Notes under the pieces: generated by a model
Databases searched by the model: none
The model's input: only the letters and a program-made list of their open reading frames with translations
What the model was told of the DNA's origin: nothing
Translations under genes and position numbers: made by a program
DNA from: Huiozyma naganishii CBS 8797
Lineage: Eukaryota; Ascomycota; Saccharomycetes; Saccharomycetales; Saccharomycetaceae
Assembly (NCBI RefSeq): GCF_000348985.1
Contig: NC_035926.1
Span: 558,001 to 622,000 of the forward strand
Length of the DNA stretch: 64,000 bases
Reading direction: 5' to 3'
In this document: positions 9,134 through 19,800 of the stretch, in pieces
How positions within the stretch are numbered: the stretch's first letter is position 1
Layout: every line of letters starts with the position of its first letter

Positions 9134-11818
9134 ATGGTGCCGTCTGATGCACCAAATGATTTGCAGTATTCAGCTTCGGTCATAATTGATAAAACATCTT
9201 CCACGTCCCAGAATAATCGTAGTGTATTGAAGACTTTGATTCGGAAAACCACAGATCTGGCTCAGGGCGCAAATCACATGTACAACGGGGGTCCAAACAA
9301 CGAGTATGATCAATCTGTCGGACCACTAACCCATTCTCATTCCTTTGATGATCTTTTTGCCTACATGAGGACACGTAATATATCACTGAACAAAAGATTA
9401 AGGGATTTATGCCAATCGTTACATAGAGATGGGATACAGATGAGGAAGGTAACTAGAAGGAAGCGGGTCTTGTACACATTCAAAATAGATAGCGATTGTT
9501 CCAAATTACTATGGAAAGCGGAAAGTAAATCGCTACTATTGGATTCGATAAAGGATATTCGAATAGGAGAAATGGCAAGTAATTATAGAGAGGAGTACAG
9601 CATCGGTAATGAGTATACAGATTTGTGGATCACTATAATATACACTGTAAACAACGACAAGTTGAAGGCATTGCATGTCATAGCAAAAAATAAACAGGAT
9701 TTCGATACTTTCTTCAAGTGCGTCTGTGGTATCGTCCGTCTGAGGAAGGATTTAATGGAAGGCATGTTATTGCCTTCAAACTCACAATTTGCAAGTATTC
9801 ACTGGCACAGCACAGTATCAAATAAAAATGAGGATGAAACAAAGGACACGCTGACCTTTTGTGATGTGAAAAGGTTATGTGATATGTTTCACATTTACTG
9901 TTCTTCTTCACATCTCAAAAAGATATTTGAGATAGCAGATATGAATCAAAACAGGTTATTAAACTTCACGGAGTTTCAGCTCTTTGTGAAGTTACTGAAA
10001 GAACGAAAGGAAATTCACCTCATCTGGCTCAAATTAACGGACTCTAAGGAGTATATGGATTTACAAATGTTTAGACGCTTTTTTGTTGAAACTCAGGGAG
10101 AACCCGCATCAAGTGAGAACTCTGTTGTGCGAGAATTTAATAAGTACTCCACCGAAGGTCACATGAATGAAGAACAATTTACCAAGTTTCTAACTGCCCA
10201 GGAGCATTTGAATGATATACGGACGATAACGGATTTAACTAAGCCGTTAAATCATTACTTTATTGCTTCGTCCCATAATACATACTTGCTTGGGAAACAG
10301 ATAGGAGAAACTCCTTCCGTTGAGGGGTATGTTCATGTATTACAACAGGGATGTCGATGTATTGAGATTGATATATGGGACGGAGAATCTGGTCCGGTTG
10401 TTTGTCATGGAGCCTTAACTGCATCTATTTCGTTAAAAAACGTCGTCGAAGTTATTAAAAAATATGCATTCATTACATCTCCATACCCATTAGTCATATC
10501 GCTAGAGATAAACTGCAGTCAGTGTTCCCAAAATGCTGCCAGTAGCATTATAAAAGAGACGTTGGGTGATTTTCTTTATAGAGGGGACGATAAAAACGAT
10601 AATTTACCATCTCCACTAGCTTTAAAGCACAAAATCATTATGAAGGTGAAAAAACCGAAAAAGGTCAGCTTTCAGTATAGTGGTCAAAATTCCTCATCTT
10701 CAAAGGCAAATTTATCTTCATCCTCATCTCAGTATGACTTTGCCACGTATTCACTTAATTCATCGAACGACTCGGAAGTGGATGTTAAGGTTTTTGCGGG
10801 CAAGAACCCTAAATGCACCCCTACTACAAAGAGGCAGATCAGCAGTGACGATCTTGTTTCCACAAGGTCGGATCTGGTGAGTGGTTCTGCTTCTACAATA
10901 ACAAGAATAAAAAGAATTGGTTTGAAAAAAAGAGTTGAAACTACAGATGATATGTTTGAAATATCAGGTATGCACGGTATCAAATTTAGAAATTTTTCTC
11001 TTCCCGAATCGAAGACATTAATGCATTGCTTTTCCTTGAATGAAAAACAGCTTAGTTCAATGATGAAAGACGTTCCAATGAGGCTTTCTGTTGATAAGCA
11101 TAACAGAAGATATCTAATGAGAGTATATCCTCATGCACTCAGATACAAGTCGTCAAACTTTAATCCAATAAACTTCTGGAAAATGGGTGTGCAAATGGTT
11201 GCTACTAATTGGCAAACAAACGACCTTGGTCAACAAATTATTTTGGCGATGTTTCAACTAATGAATCCAAAAAATGAGCATCTGCATTCAGGTTATATTT
11301 TGAAGCCAAAAATGTTGTTAAACAGAGTTTGTAAGGCAAGGGATATACCGGTTCTTTATAGATCTCTGAAAGAACGCGCACCTCGTCAATACAAAATCAA
11401 AATTAGTATTATATCAGCTCAGTTACTTCCTCGCTTGAAAAGCGATTTCAAAACTGAAGCTGGTTTTGGTCCATCTGTTACCTTAGATGTTATTTCTGAC
11501 GAAGAATCATATTGTCCTTCAATTTCAATTTCAGAGAATGGAACACTTTTGAATAGCAGAACTGCGGTGACAAAAACCTGTGAGGGCAATGGATTCAATC
11601 CAATATGGGACATGGAAGTAAATTTCATTTTGAAAGACCTAAATTTTACCTTCTTACGATTTGTGATTAACTCCAACGGTATGCAGTTAGCAACCAATTG
11701 TATTAAACTGGAATACTTGAAAAGAGGATACAGACATATACCTCTGTACAATTCCAGAGGTGAGCAGTATATTTTTTCGACACTGTTCATTTATTCTTCT
11801 ATCGACACTAACGACTAA
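9134..11818 (+). CDS. PLC1: Phosphoinositide-specific phospholipase C
   Basis: An 894-residue delta-type PLC, which cleaves PIP2 to diacylglycerol and IP3; in yeast the IP3 feeds inositol polyphosphate synthesis. Visible in order: a PH-like N-terminal region, an EF-hand loop (IADMNQNRLLNFTEF, near 269-281), the X domain with catalytic SSHNTYL (His near 380) and VVCHG (second His near 424), a Ser-rich X/Y linker (about 520-600), the Y domain (about 620-730) with LMRVYP, and a C-terminal C2 domain. The chosen ATG at 9134 is the first after an in-frame TGA at 9119. It is the last gene of the YPL271-YPL268 run; beyond it order jumps to HO. Confidence 0.95.
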   Translation: MVPSDAPNDLQYSASVIIDKTSSTSQNNRSVLKTLIRKTTDLAQGANHMYNGGPNNEYDQSVGPLTHSHSFDDLFAYMRTRNISLNKRLRDLCQSLHRDGIQMRKVTRRKRVLYTFKIDSDCSKLLWKAESKSLLLDSIKDIRIGEMASNYREEYSIGNEYTDLWITIIYTVNNDKLKALHVIAKNKQDFDTFFKCVCGIVRLRKDLMEGMLLPSNSQFASIHWHSTVSNKNEDETKDTLTFCDVKRLCDMFHIYCSSSHLKKIFEIADMNQNRLLNFTEFQLFVKLLKERKEIHLIWLKLTDSKEYMDLQMFRRFFVETQGEPASSENSVVREFNKYSTEGHMNEEQFTKFLTAQEHLNDIRTITDLTKPLNHYFIASSHNTYLLGKQIGETPSVEGYVHVLQQGCRCIEIDIWDGESGPVVCHGALTASISLKNVVEVIKKYAFITSPYPLVISLEINCSQCSQNAASSIIKETLGDFLYRGDDKNDNLPSPLALKHKIIMKVKKPKKVSFQYSGQNSSSSKANLSSSSSQYDFATYSLNSSNDSEVDVKVFAGKNPKCTPTTKRQISSDDLVSTRSDLVSGSASTITRIKRIGLKKRVETTDDMFEISGMHGIKFRNFSLPESKTLMHCFSLNEKQLSSMMKDVPMRLSVDKHNRRYLMRVYPHALRYKSSNFNPINFWKMGVQMVATNWQTNDLGQQIILAMFQLMNPKNEHLHSGYILKPKMLLNRVCKARDIPVLYRSLKERAPRQYKIKISIISAQLLPRLKSDFKTEAGFGPSVTLDVISDEESYCPSISISENGTLLNSRTAVTKTCEGNGFNPIWDMEVNFILKDLNFTFLRFVINSNGMQLATNCIKLEYLKRGYRHIPLYNSRGEQYIFSTLFIYSSIDTND

Positions 11819-13684
11819 CCTACTCAACATATCTACACCATTTGCATAAGATTTATACATAAATCAAATAATGAACTTTTATGATATCGACGACATTGTT
11901 TGCAGAAATTGCGGTAACCATCTTTTAAAGTTTTTTTTAGTATTACGTATGGTAGGATAATTTGTGGGAGTCCCTCAATATAGCTGGCTGGCAACCAATT
12001 ATACAACGATACGGAACACTGTGAACCCGGATGAGGGATTTGTTCATAGGTACAACCAACGGGTAGACTAACCTATATACTTAGGTAATGACTGATACTA
12101 GATAGCTTGTATAAGAACCTAGTCTTACGCTAACAACCTATATTGTAGTTTATATATTTATGGCAATTTCTATTTTCATCATAATTATTTTGACATCAAC
12201 TAGATTGAACGCTGATTGTGAGACTATACTAGAATTATTGTTGCTATAAAAATATTTAATAAATATTCCGAGACTATTCCTGGTAGCAAGAAGGAAAAGA
12301 TTAAAGTCAATTATCAGCTGACCATTGGTCAGAATATCGAACAATTCTCTTTCAATGCCCGAGTCTTTGCCAAACAGGCAAAACAGTACTTGTATTTTTC
12401 TTGAAGACTCGGACTCTCGTAGTTTGCCCTAAGCCAAGGCATAACTGGAGACAACAATCATTGATAAAAATTTTGACCACAGTTCATTGTTTTTCGACTT
12501 GATCTCTTTTTTAAAGGACCTTGATAGTAAAAACTGGGAGGAGTCCAATTTCTTGACAACTTTTACAATGATATTTGGATTCGTCAGGACATTGTTATCT
12601 AAAAGGAACTTTGCTTGGAACTTAGAAATGTTATAATGTAGTACCAAGCCGTGTGTTTCTAAGGGCATCCAATATTCAGACCAAAAAAAAATGGACTGAG
12701 TAAGTTTCATTAGAATACAGGTTCGTGCTTGGCTCTATTGAATAGTTAAGTTTATTACTTCAAAGATATCAAAGGGTAAAGGAAAAGGACACAATTTCAA
12801 GCAGCTTTAAGAACACCTGAGAAGATATCAGGCACCATAACCATTCCGTAATCACAAATCAGAAAAAGTTTTTTTTTGAGGTGAAAAAAGATTTCGAATC
12901 TTTTATTATCCTAGACCTGAAATTTTATGTTGAAAATTGCATCAAATTGATTAGGGAAAATGGCACCTTAAAAAAAAGAAAATGGCTGGTAAACCGCCAG
13001 TTAATCAGTGGCTCACTAAAAATGCTCTGCTTAGTAGTCATTAGCGGGCTAAAATAAATCGTTCCATACACTTATAGGTAGCTAACATCAGCCTTTTCCA
13101 ATTTTCGTATTTTTCATTGAGTCTATCACATAGGTGCATGGTTCTGGCGAACTTTCATAAATCTCTCAAATAATTGTCGTGTACAAATGAAGAGGGCATC
13201 TTATTTTTGGCGTCTGGGGTAATTTCTTTGGTAAACGCCTCATGCACAATTTCAAATTTGTGTACAGAATCTTCTTGGAAGATATCTTGAGAAACGCGAC
13301 TCTTCCAAATACGGATTACTATGTTCACATTTTTTTAGCACATAATGTTGTCTGCACAATTACTTTCTATTGCTACAGTTGCTATGATTTTTCGCGATTC
13401 TTCCTATCTGTACGTGATCTTTGCTTTCCGTATGGTTTGTCTAACCGACAATAAAAACACGTAAACCACTGTTTATTTCAGTATTATTATTTGTTGTTTG
13501 AAATCGGTACCTTACCATTATCGATGATATCAACCATTCACAATATGTCGGATTACCTAGGCATCAGAATAAATCTTTTCGTGTCATTATAAGATGACCT
13601 TGATTGACGAGAAGTATACTATTTCCCTAACACAGTCATCTAATATTTTTATTGTCATGTTGGCATTACATGACCCATTACACC
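11819..13684. other. Long AT-rich intergenic region upstream of HO
   Basis: This 1.87-kb stretch between PLC1 and HO is strongly AT-rich and no gene in it is convincing. It spans the junction between the YPL268 and YDL227 gene orders, so it contains a rearrangement breakpoint relative to S. cerevisiae. Near 12359-12412 lie the inverted repeats CCGAGTCTT/AAGACTCGG and TTTGCC/GGCAAA. On the minus strand, 12429-12710 is open for 93 codons, but no family was recognised. The last 500 bp should include the HO promoter. Confidence 0.6.
13294..13583. promoter_or_regulatory. Candidate SBF/MBF sites upstream of HO
   Basis: TTTCGTG at 13577-13583 is the complement of CACGAAA, the Swi4/Swi6 (SCB) element that drives late-G1 transcription of S. 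cerevisiae HO. TTTCGCG at 13390-13396 is the CGCGAAA variant, and an MBF-like ACGCGA begins at 13294. S. cerevisiae HO has many SCB copies; only these few were found here by eye. Function is inferred from motif and position only. Confidence 0.4.
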
Positions 13685-15436
13685 ATGTTTGAAGAAGGTA
13701 CCGAGCTTATTTTAGCTACTGGAGAGAACATTCCTATTCATGATGTGGTAACAAACTTATGGATTAAATGCACAAATGGGAAATTTGCCAGAGTTAAATC
13801 TGTAAGAAAAGACATTCAAACAACATACAATCTCTCGCAAATAACCAAGCATCGTCCGGAAAATAGTGAAAACATCCGTGAATTTCCTCGATTAGAGTTG
13901 AACTGCACATTAGGCCACTCATTACCTTTAGCTATAATGGTTCAACCTCGACTGGAAAAATATTCTAAAATGAAGAAATATGCCGTGAGATATCAGACAC
14001 TTACAGAAACTATCACGTATGATGGTAGGTGTATCACTGTTCCAAAGTTCCAAAATAAGTACTTCCCAATGACAGTGGAGGGGAAAAACCTGGCAAATAG
14101 TTTTCTGAAATTGAGTAAATCTCAGTTGCCCCAATACCTAAACTTTGATATTGAGCTTCGGGATCTAGACTATTTGCAAACATGCATACGGAGTGACTGC
14201 CTTCTGAAATGTCATCCGGTGATTGAGGGAAATGGGGTTTTATCAAAATACTTGACTGGTCAAACAGAACTTGTAACACCAAGTACAATAGCTATGGCAT
14301 GGATGCTGGGTCTTTGGATTGGGGATGGGACCACAAAACAGCCGGAGATATCTGTAGACATTAAAGATGTCGCCCTACTGGATAATTTGCTTAAAATTGG
14401 AGAGAAATGGGGACTCCAACCTAGCTACAAAGATGGCAGAATTCCTTTACGTGCCAAGCACGTCAAGCTATTCTATGGAAATCCAATTGTAGGAAAAAGG
14501 TATAGGCACCTCACTACATCAAACCCTTTTTGGAAAACGGTGAGTGGCCTCGGTTTCAAATCCAGAGACGATGGCTCAAAACAAGTTCCGGAATTTTTGT
14601 GGCATGATGATGTTGAGATTCGAGAAGCATTTCTTGCCGGGTTAATCGATGCGGACGGTTATGTTAAACCTGGGACTTCCAGCGACAACAGATTTGCGGT
14701 TGCTATCCAAACAATATATGTTTCGGTCATGAAGGGTATTGTGAATATTGCTAGATCCCTTGGAATTAAAGTTTCAGTAACGGCCAAACCTGCCAGAAAA
14801 AACGTTATATTGGGACGGTTAGTGTCTTGTGAACACACTTACGAATGCCAACTGGTTGGCGGCAGTCCCTTGCAGAATGTTTTATCCTATTGTAAAAGTG
14901 GACACAAACATAAAACCAAACCTTTAGAAGTGTCAAGGGATCCAATATATTTCCGGTTTCGGGAGTCCAAAAGAGGCCCCAACTGGGCTTACACAATAGG
15001 GATAGAAAGGGAAACTAACCATAATGAGCCCCTTCTTCTTGGAAACAAAATGGCAGCAAATACCTGTGGTGACAATTGCCTCAAAGAACAAATTAAATGC
15101 TGTCCAGTTAAAACACATAAAAAGTGTATTGCTTGTAGTAGAGTTGGAAGTAGACACTTTTACAGTGATAGAACAGGTGCAGGTCAAACTTGTGGAAAAT
15201 GCCATGCCCGATACGTGTGTTCTGGGTATCAATGTTATACATGTCATTATATCCCTGACAGGAGAAGTTTAAAAATAGCGAAACAGCACAAAAGTTATAA
15301 GCAGCTTGCAAATAAAGAAATTATTCCCTGCAACAGGTGTCAAATGGGAAACTTGATCCATGACTCAGTTCGAAATTCAAAGAAGACATCTCTTGTTGAC
15401 CTGGGGTCAAGAAGGTCTTTGTTTTTGACATCGTAG
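13685..15436 (+). CDS. HO: HO site-specific endonuclease (mating-type switching)
   Basis: This 583-residue protein is colinear with S. cerevisiae HO (586). HO derives from an intein: a Hint-like N-terminal part (TELILATGENIP) is followed by two LAGLIDADG motifs, WMLGLWIGDGT and LAGLIDADGYV, each with its acidic catalytic residue. A Cys-rich C-terminal zinc-finger domain follows with several CxxC pairs. HO cuts MAT to start switching. An in-frame ATG exists at 13670, but homology begins at the one at 13685. The final CNRC has no later cysteines, whereas S. cerevisiae HO continues with two more, so the last finger may be incomplete. HO, PTP1 and BRE4 are neighbours as on S. cerevisiae chromosome IV. 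The frame looks intact and active. Confidence 0.95.
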   Translation: MFEEGTELILATGENIPIHDVVTNLWIKCTNGKFARVKSVRKDIQTTYNLSQITKHRPENSENIREFPRLELNCTLGHSLPLAIMVQPRLEKYSKMKKYAVRYQTLTETITYDGRCITVPKFQNKYFPMTVEGKNLANSFLKLSKSQLPQYLNFDIELRDLDYLQTCIRSDCLLKCHPVIEGNGVLSKYLTGQTELVTPSTIAMAWMLGLWIGDGTTKQPEISVDIKDVALLDNLLKIGEKWGLQPSYKDGRIPLRAKHVKLFYGNPIVGKRYRHLTTSNPFWKTVSGLGFKSRDDGSKQVPEFLWHDDVEIREAFLAGLIDADGYVKPGTSSDNRFAVAIQTIYVSVMKGIVNIARSLGIKVSVTAKPARKNVILGRLVSCEHTYECQLVGGSPLQNVLSYCKSGHKHKTKPLEVSRDPIYFRFRESKRGPNWAYTIGIERETNHNEPLLLGNKMAANTCGDNCLKEQIKCCPVKTHKKCIACSRVGSRHFYSDRTGAGQTCGKCHARYVCSGYQCYTCHYIPDRRSLKIAKQHKSYKQLANKEIIPCNRCQMGNLIHDSVRNSKKTSLVDLGSRRSLFLTS

Positions 15437-15681
15437 TTCAGAAAATGTGGGAATGCATTTATGAAAAGGTGGACGCATACATAAACAATAAAAGATTATA
15501 TATTACTTCCTAGAAGTGAGACTTAACAGAGTATGTTCCACTTTTGATCAGAGTGAAAACAAAGCACTCTTTTGAGGCTGATTGTGACATTTCAAAAGGA
15601 CCTTGTCAGCTGAAATTTTGCGAAGAACGTGCACCAAAAATTATGCTTTTGATGAAATCGGTTTCGAAATCAATGAAAAAT

Positions 15682-16683
15682 TCACTGTCCTGTTTGTAAA
15701 TCAAAGAGATACCTAGCGGCGTGGTAAATAAACAGAAATTGGTCACTCATCTGAACCATCTTCATGCGTTGCAATCTCAACTGAAGAACAATCTGTTCTA
15801 TCAGATCCCTCTTATAAGCTGTTGGCAATAGTTTTCCTTTGGTGAAGTTAAAGTCCTTTGTATCGTGAATTAAGTGGTCCAGGGCAATGAACGTTCCTGA
15901 CCTACCTACACCAGCCGAACAATGGACAATAATTGGATTTCCTGTAGAGTTCAACCTATGGGAATGTTGGCACAATTCCATGATAGGGACGACTTCTTGT
16001 GGTCGACTCATGTCTCTCCACTGGTCAAAGTAGAAGTGGTGAACACTCTTAACTGGCTCTCTGGAACTCTTAGGAATCAAATCAAGTGTAGTCAGTGTGT
16101 ACTGATTGTTGTACCTCTTGGAATCCACAAATTTTATAGTAAGATCGCGACGAAATTCAGTACTGTCCCGTGTAGGATCCCCTGAAGGGCACTGTATCTT
16201 CGGGGAAAATCTTTCCGTATCTGAAGCCTCACCCATCGGCCAATACTGGTGACACTTTTCCCTTCCATGTTCTATTAACGGCGTTACCATGACGATTACA
16301 ATATCTTTCTTTGGGCACTCATCGTAACACATTTGCCAAAACTGTTCCCAAGTGGCCTTGGTAGGGCCCTGTGTAGCAATATAGTACCCTGGCGACATCG
16401 ATTGACCTGGGACATCTACCTTGGTATACGATGCGTTGATGTAGTCATTGCTGTTTTTACCACGAGATTGCAAATGAACCCTATTCCTTTCATACGGCAT
16501 AATATTCACATATCTGTTCCTTAGGTCATTTTCGGGCGAGATACTAACGCCAAGCGACCACCTTGAGTAATGGTTTGCTGCATTGGTAGCCTCGCGTAAT
16601 CTCTCATCCTCTTGTATTTGAATAAAAGAGAACTTCTTCTTTAAATCAGCGTCAGACTGACAAAGATACCACGGGTAGTCCAT
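15682..16683 (-). CDS. PTP1: Protein tyrosine phosphatase Ptp1
   Basis: A 333-residue classical tyrosine phosphatase (S. cerevisiae Ptp1 has 335). The signature VHCSAGVGRSG puts the catalytic cysteine near residue 254. The phosphotyrosine-recognition segment RNRYVNI and the region GYYIATQGP are present, and a conserved WPMGE lies in the middle. Ptp1 dephosphorylates phosphotyrosine proteins in the cytosol. The start was set at the ATG at 16683, giving MDYPWYL; the two codons before it (TTG CAG) are not a likely start. The gene is convergent with HO and divergent from BRE4, matching YDL230W beside YDL231C. Confidence 0.96.
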   Translation of the reverse strand: MDYPWYLCQSDADLKKKFSFIQIQEDERLREATNAANHYSRWSLGVSISPENDLRNRYVNIMPYERNRVHLQSRGKNSNDYINASYTKVDVPGQSMSPGYYIATQGPTKATWEQFWQMCYDECPKKDIVIVMVTPLIEHGREKCHQYWPMGEASDTERFSPKIQCPSGDPTRDSTEFRRDLTIKFVDSKRYNNQYTLTTLDLIPKSSREPVKSVHHFYFDQWRDMSRPQEVVPIMELCQHSHRLNSTGNPIIVHCSAGVGRSGTFIALDHLIHDTKDFNFTKGKLLPTAYKRDLIEQIVLQLRLQRMKMVQMSDQFLFIYHAARYLFDLQTGQ

Positions 16684-16893
16684 CTGCAACGGCGTAATTT
16701 TTGATGTCTTCTAGCGGCTTTACCAGGTATGGAATGCTAAGCTTAAAGTAGTCTTTCCTCTTCAGTAGGTGGTCGTTGAGAATCTCCGAAATTTCTAAGT
16801 TAACTTTTTTCTATAATAAATTGTGATTGATGAACAAGTACAGAAAAAGACACCGATAACTACCACTTCTGGAGGGCTACGACGAGTTGCGCA

Positions 16894-19800
16894 ATGAAGC
16901 ATATGGGTCCATCCAAGCTGCACACCATTGCAAGACTGAATGAGGATATCAATTTTGATAACGATGAATCCCCTGGGATATCCAAGGGGTCTTATCACAA
17001 CCAGAGATCGTATCTTTCCCTTTATGAGATGAGGCACAAGAATCTTTCGATGCATCCGCTCGGCTTGGAATCGACAACTCCACAGAAATCAGCTGCAGAG
17101 GTGTCGCAATTGAAATTAGAGAGCTTGATTCTGGACAAGAATTGGAATGATAAACTAGACGACTTCCAGCTAGAAGAACTCCGAGATGGATTTTTCGATC
17201 CCATGTTCACTAAACCAGAGAAAAATACGGCAGATTACTACGATTCCTATCCCAAACGTATTAAGAAGCGTACCTATTCAATACAAACAATACTGCCTAC
17301 CATCAAACAATTTTTCACTGGCAAATTCAAGGACAACTGTAAAAATAAATGGCCCCAAGTCTTAAAATTCGTTCTATCATTCTTTATATCGTTTGTTCTC
17401 TGCGTAATACGTCCCTCTGGTGTATGGATAGGACATAACCATCGATATTTGATGCCAATAGCTGCTATACTACATCATCCAGTTAGAAACATCGGGGTAC
17501 AATTAGAAATGACAGCATTTTCCATCCTGGGTTTAGTATTTGGATTGGGCTGGTCGTCCTTAGCCTGGTATGTCTCCACGGCCACAAAAGTAGTTTCGAA
17601 TTTCCAAGGTGGTATACTCTTTCAAAGCTTGTTTATGGCACTGATGTTTTCCGTGTGGCTGAAGTCCTATTACCCAAGATTTATGTATTTTGGGACATCA
17701 TTCGGCATGGCCATCATCTATACACATACAGTCGAATTGGTTCATCATGCTAGCATGATGCGGTGGATGTTTTTCAGAGACTTTGCATTATCGTACGTTT
17801 TCGGGTTGATCCTTTCTTTATTAATTTGTGTTCTGATTTATCCCCACAGTGGGAATGAATCATTAATGACACACTACAACGATACGGTGAAATCATTTAG
17901 GGAACTACTTGTTGGTATGGTTGACTCAGAACAATTTAATAATAAAGAAAAAATGTCCGTGCTTCATTCTAAGATGATCCAGTCGTTAAACATAGATCTT
18001 TCCGAAAGTTTCAGAGACTTTTTTAATCAAATGTCAATTGCACAGTTTGATAAAGATCATCTCGAACAATTTAGAAACCATTTAACTAGCTTTTCAAGTC
18101 CTCTACGTGTGATACCATTGATGAACATGTTGTTTGACAAGGAAGAGTTAGAAAAACTTTACACCAACCTTGACACACACGCCGAAGAATCAAAAGGTAA
18201 AGGCTCGAGTAACGGTATTGCAAATTCAAACTCTGCTTCTTCCTCTCAGAGTCCTGAAGTATATTCAGCTTCTCACTCACCTTTCACCCCCAAAGGGACA
18301 GACTTACCTCATCATCTAACTGGATACAGTGAGTTTTACGTAAAGATCTTGAAGAAAACATTTTCAAAGCCGGTTTTTGATCTGATTTTGGAGATGATAT
18401 TGGTTCTGGAAAAGGTTTCCATGGCACTAACTGCATACAATTACGATAGGTCATCCAAAAGGGATCCCAAGTCTGTTGTACAAATATTGGAGGAAGTGAA
18501 TACTAAATTGAAAAAGAAAATCTATCGGCTGGATATAACATACAAAAAATTTACCCAGAGCAATATATTTTCCCAGGACTTATTGAGCGATCATGAATCT
18601 GTTAATATTTTTCTGTATCTGAGGTACCTCAGAAACTCCTCTAAACAGCTTGTGGGTGTGGTGGAGAGTTGCGTGACATTATCGACTGATATTCATTGGA
18701 GAATACAGCTTCCTCAATATCCATTAAAAAAGGCGTTACACAGACTACCAAAACAGTGTGCGATAGATGAGGGTTCTGATAGTTTTTTGCGATATTTTGA
18801 AACTAAAAAAGCAGTCGATGACATCTTCGAAAGAATTTACAACTCTTATACCTCCAAGCACGCCTATACCAAACCGTTGAATGAAAATGAAAGGGTCAGA
18901 GCTATTGACCATCGTGATTTTGGCCTTCATACAACGAAAAACACATACAGGTATCGATTGTGGCAGTTAAGCCGAATTTTAGTTGGTCCAGAGATGAAAT
19001 GGACTTTCAAAATTGTATTTGTTATTGTGTTCTTATGCATACCGGCCTGGTTACCAGAATCCCATCATTGGTACGCAAATTATCAATGTTGGTGGGCCCC
19101 AATGTCCTTTTACATCCTAGTCCACAGAAAACCAACAGGAGGGTATAATAAGTTATTGATGAGACTGGGCATTTCTGTTCTCGCAATGTTTTGGGGCTGG
19201 GCCGCAAACCAAGCAAGGCACTACAGTAACGCTTTTGTCATCTGTACTTTTGCAGCTTTACTATGCGTCCCAGCATCGATAAACCTATTATGGTATGGGA
19301 ATCCGAAGGTCACTTTTGCAGCTCTAATTAGTTTTACCGTGGTTGCTTTGGAGCCTTACTCAATAGATGACCGTAGTACCCTGAACACGGCGTCCATTTG
19401 GAAAAATACATGGATAACAAGTCTCTCTTTGATTATCGGCATACTCGTATCTGTGACCATTAATTGGATTTTTTGGTCATACAAGGCCAGAACAGAACTC
19501 CGTCTTGCAATGTCTTCCTTATTGCTACATCTTTCCCAGTCTTACCAGTCTATAGCGGACCGATATTTGTATCGTGACACTAATGATTCTCCGACGGAAA
19601 TGACATTAGCATTTGCGCACATCAGAGAAGTTAGAATGACACAAAATATTGACGCTGTTAGGAACTTACTGAAGCGGGCACGTTTGGAGCCAAATTATAT
19701 TTCAAATTTTAACGCGGATAAGTACGACACGCTATTGACATCATGCCAGTATCTTTTGGAAAAGTTGATTGAGGCACGTATATCTGGGACGTACTTCGAA

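Noticed and set aside
12429..12710. 93-codon minus-strand frame between PLC1 and HO
   Set aside because: Low-complexity AT-rich codon use and no recognised family; kept only as a possible relic. It was compared mentally with MAT a1, alpha1 and alpha2 without resemblance.
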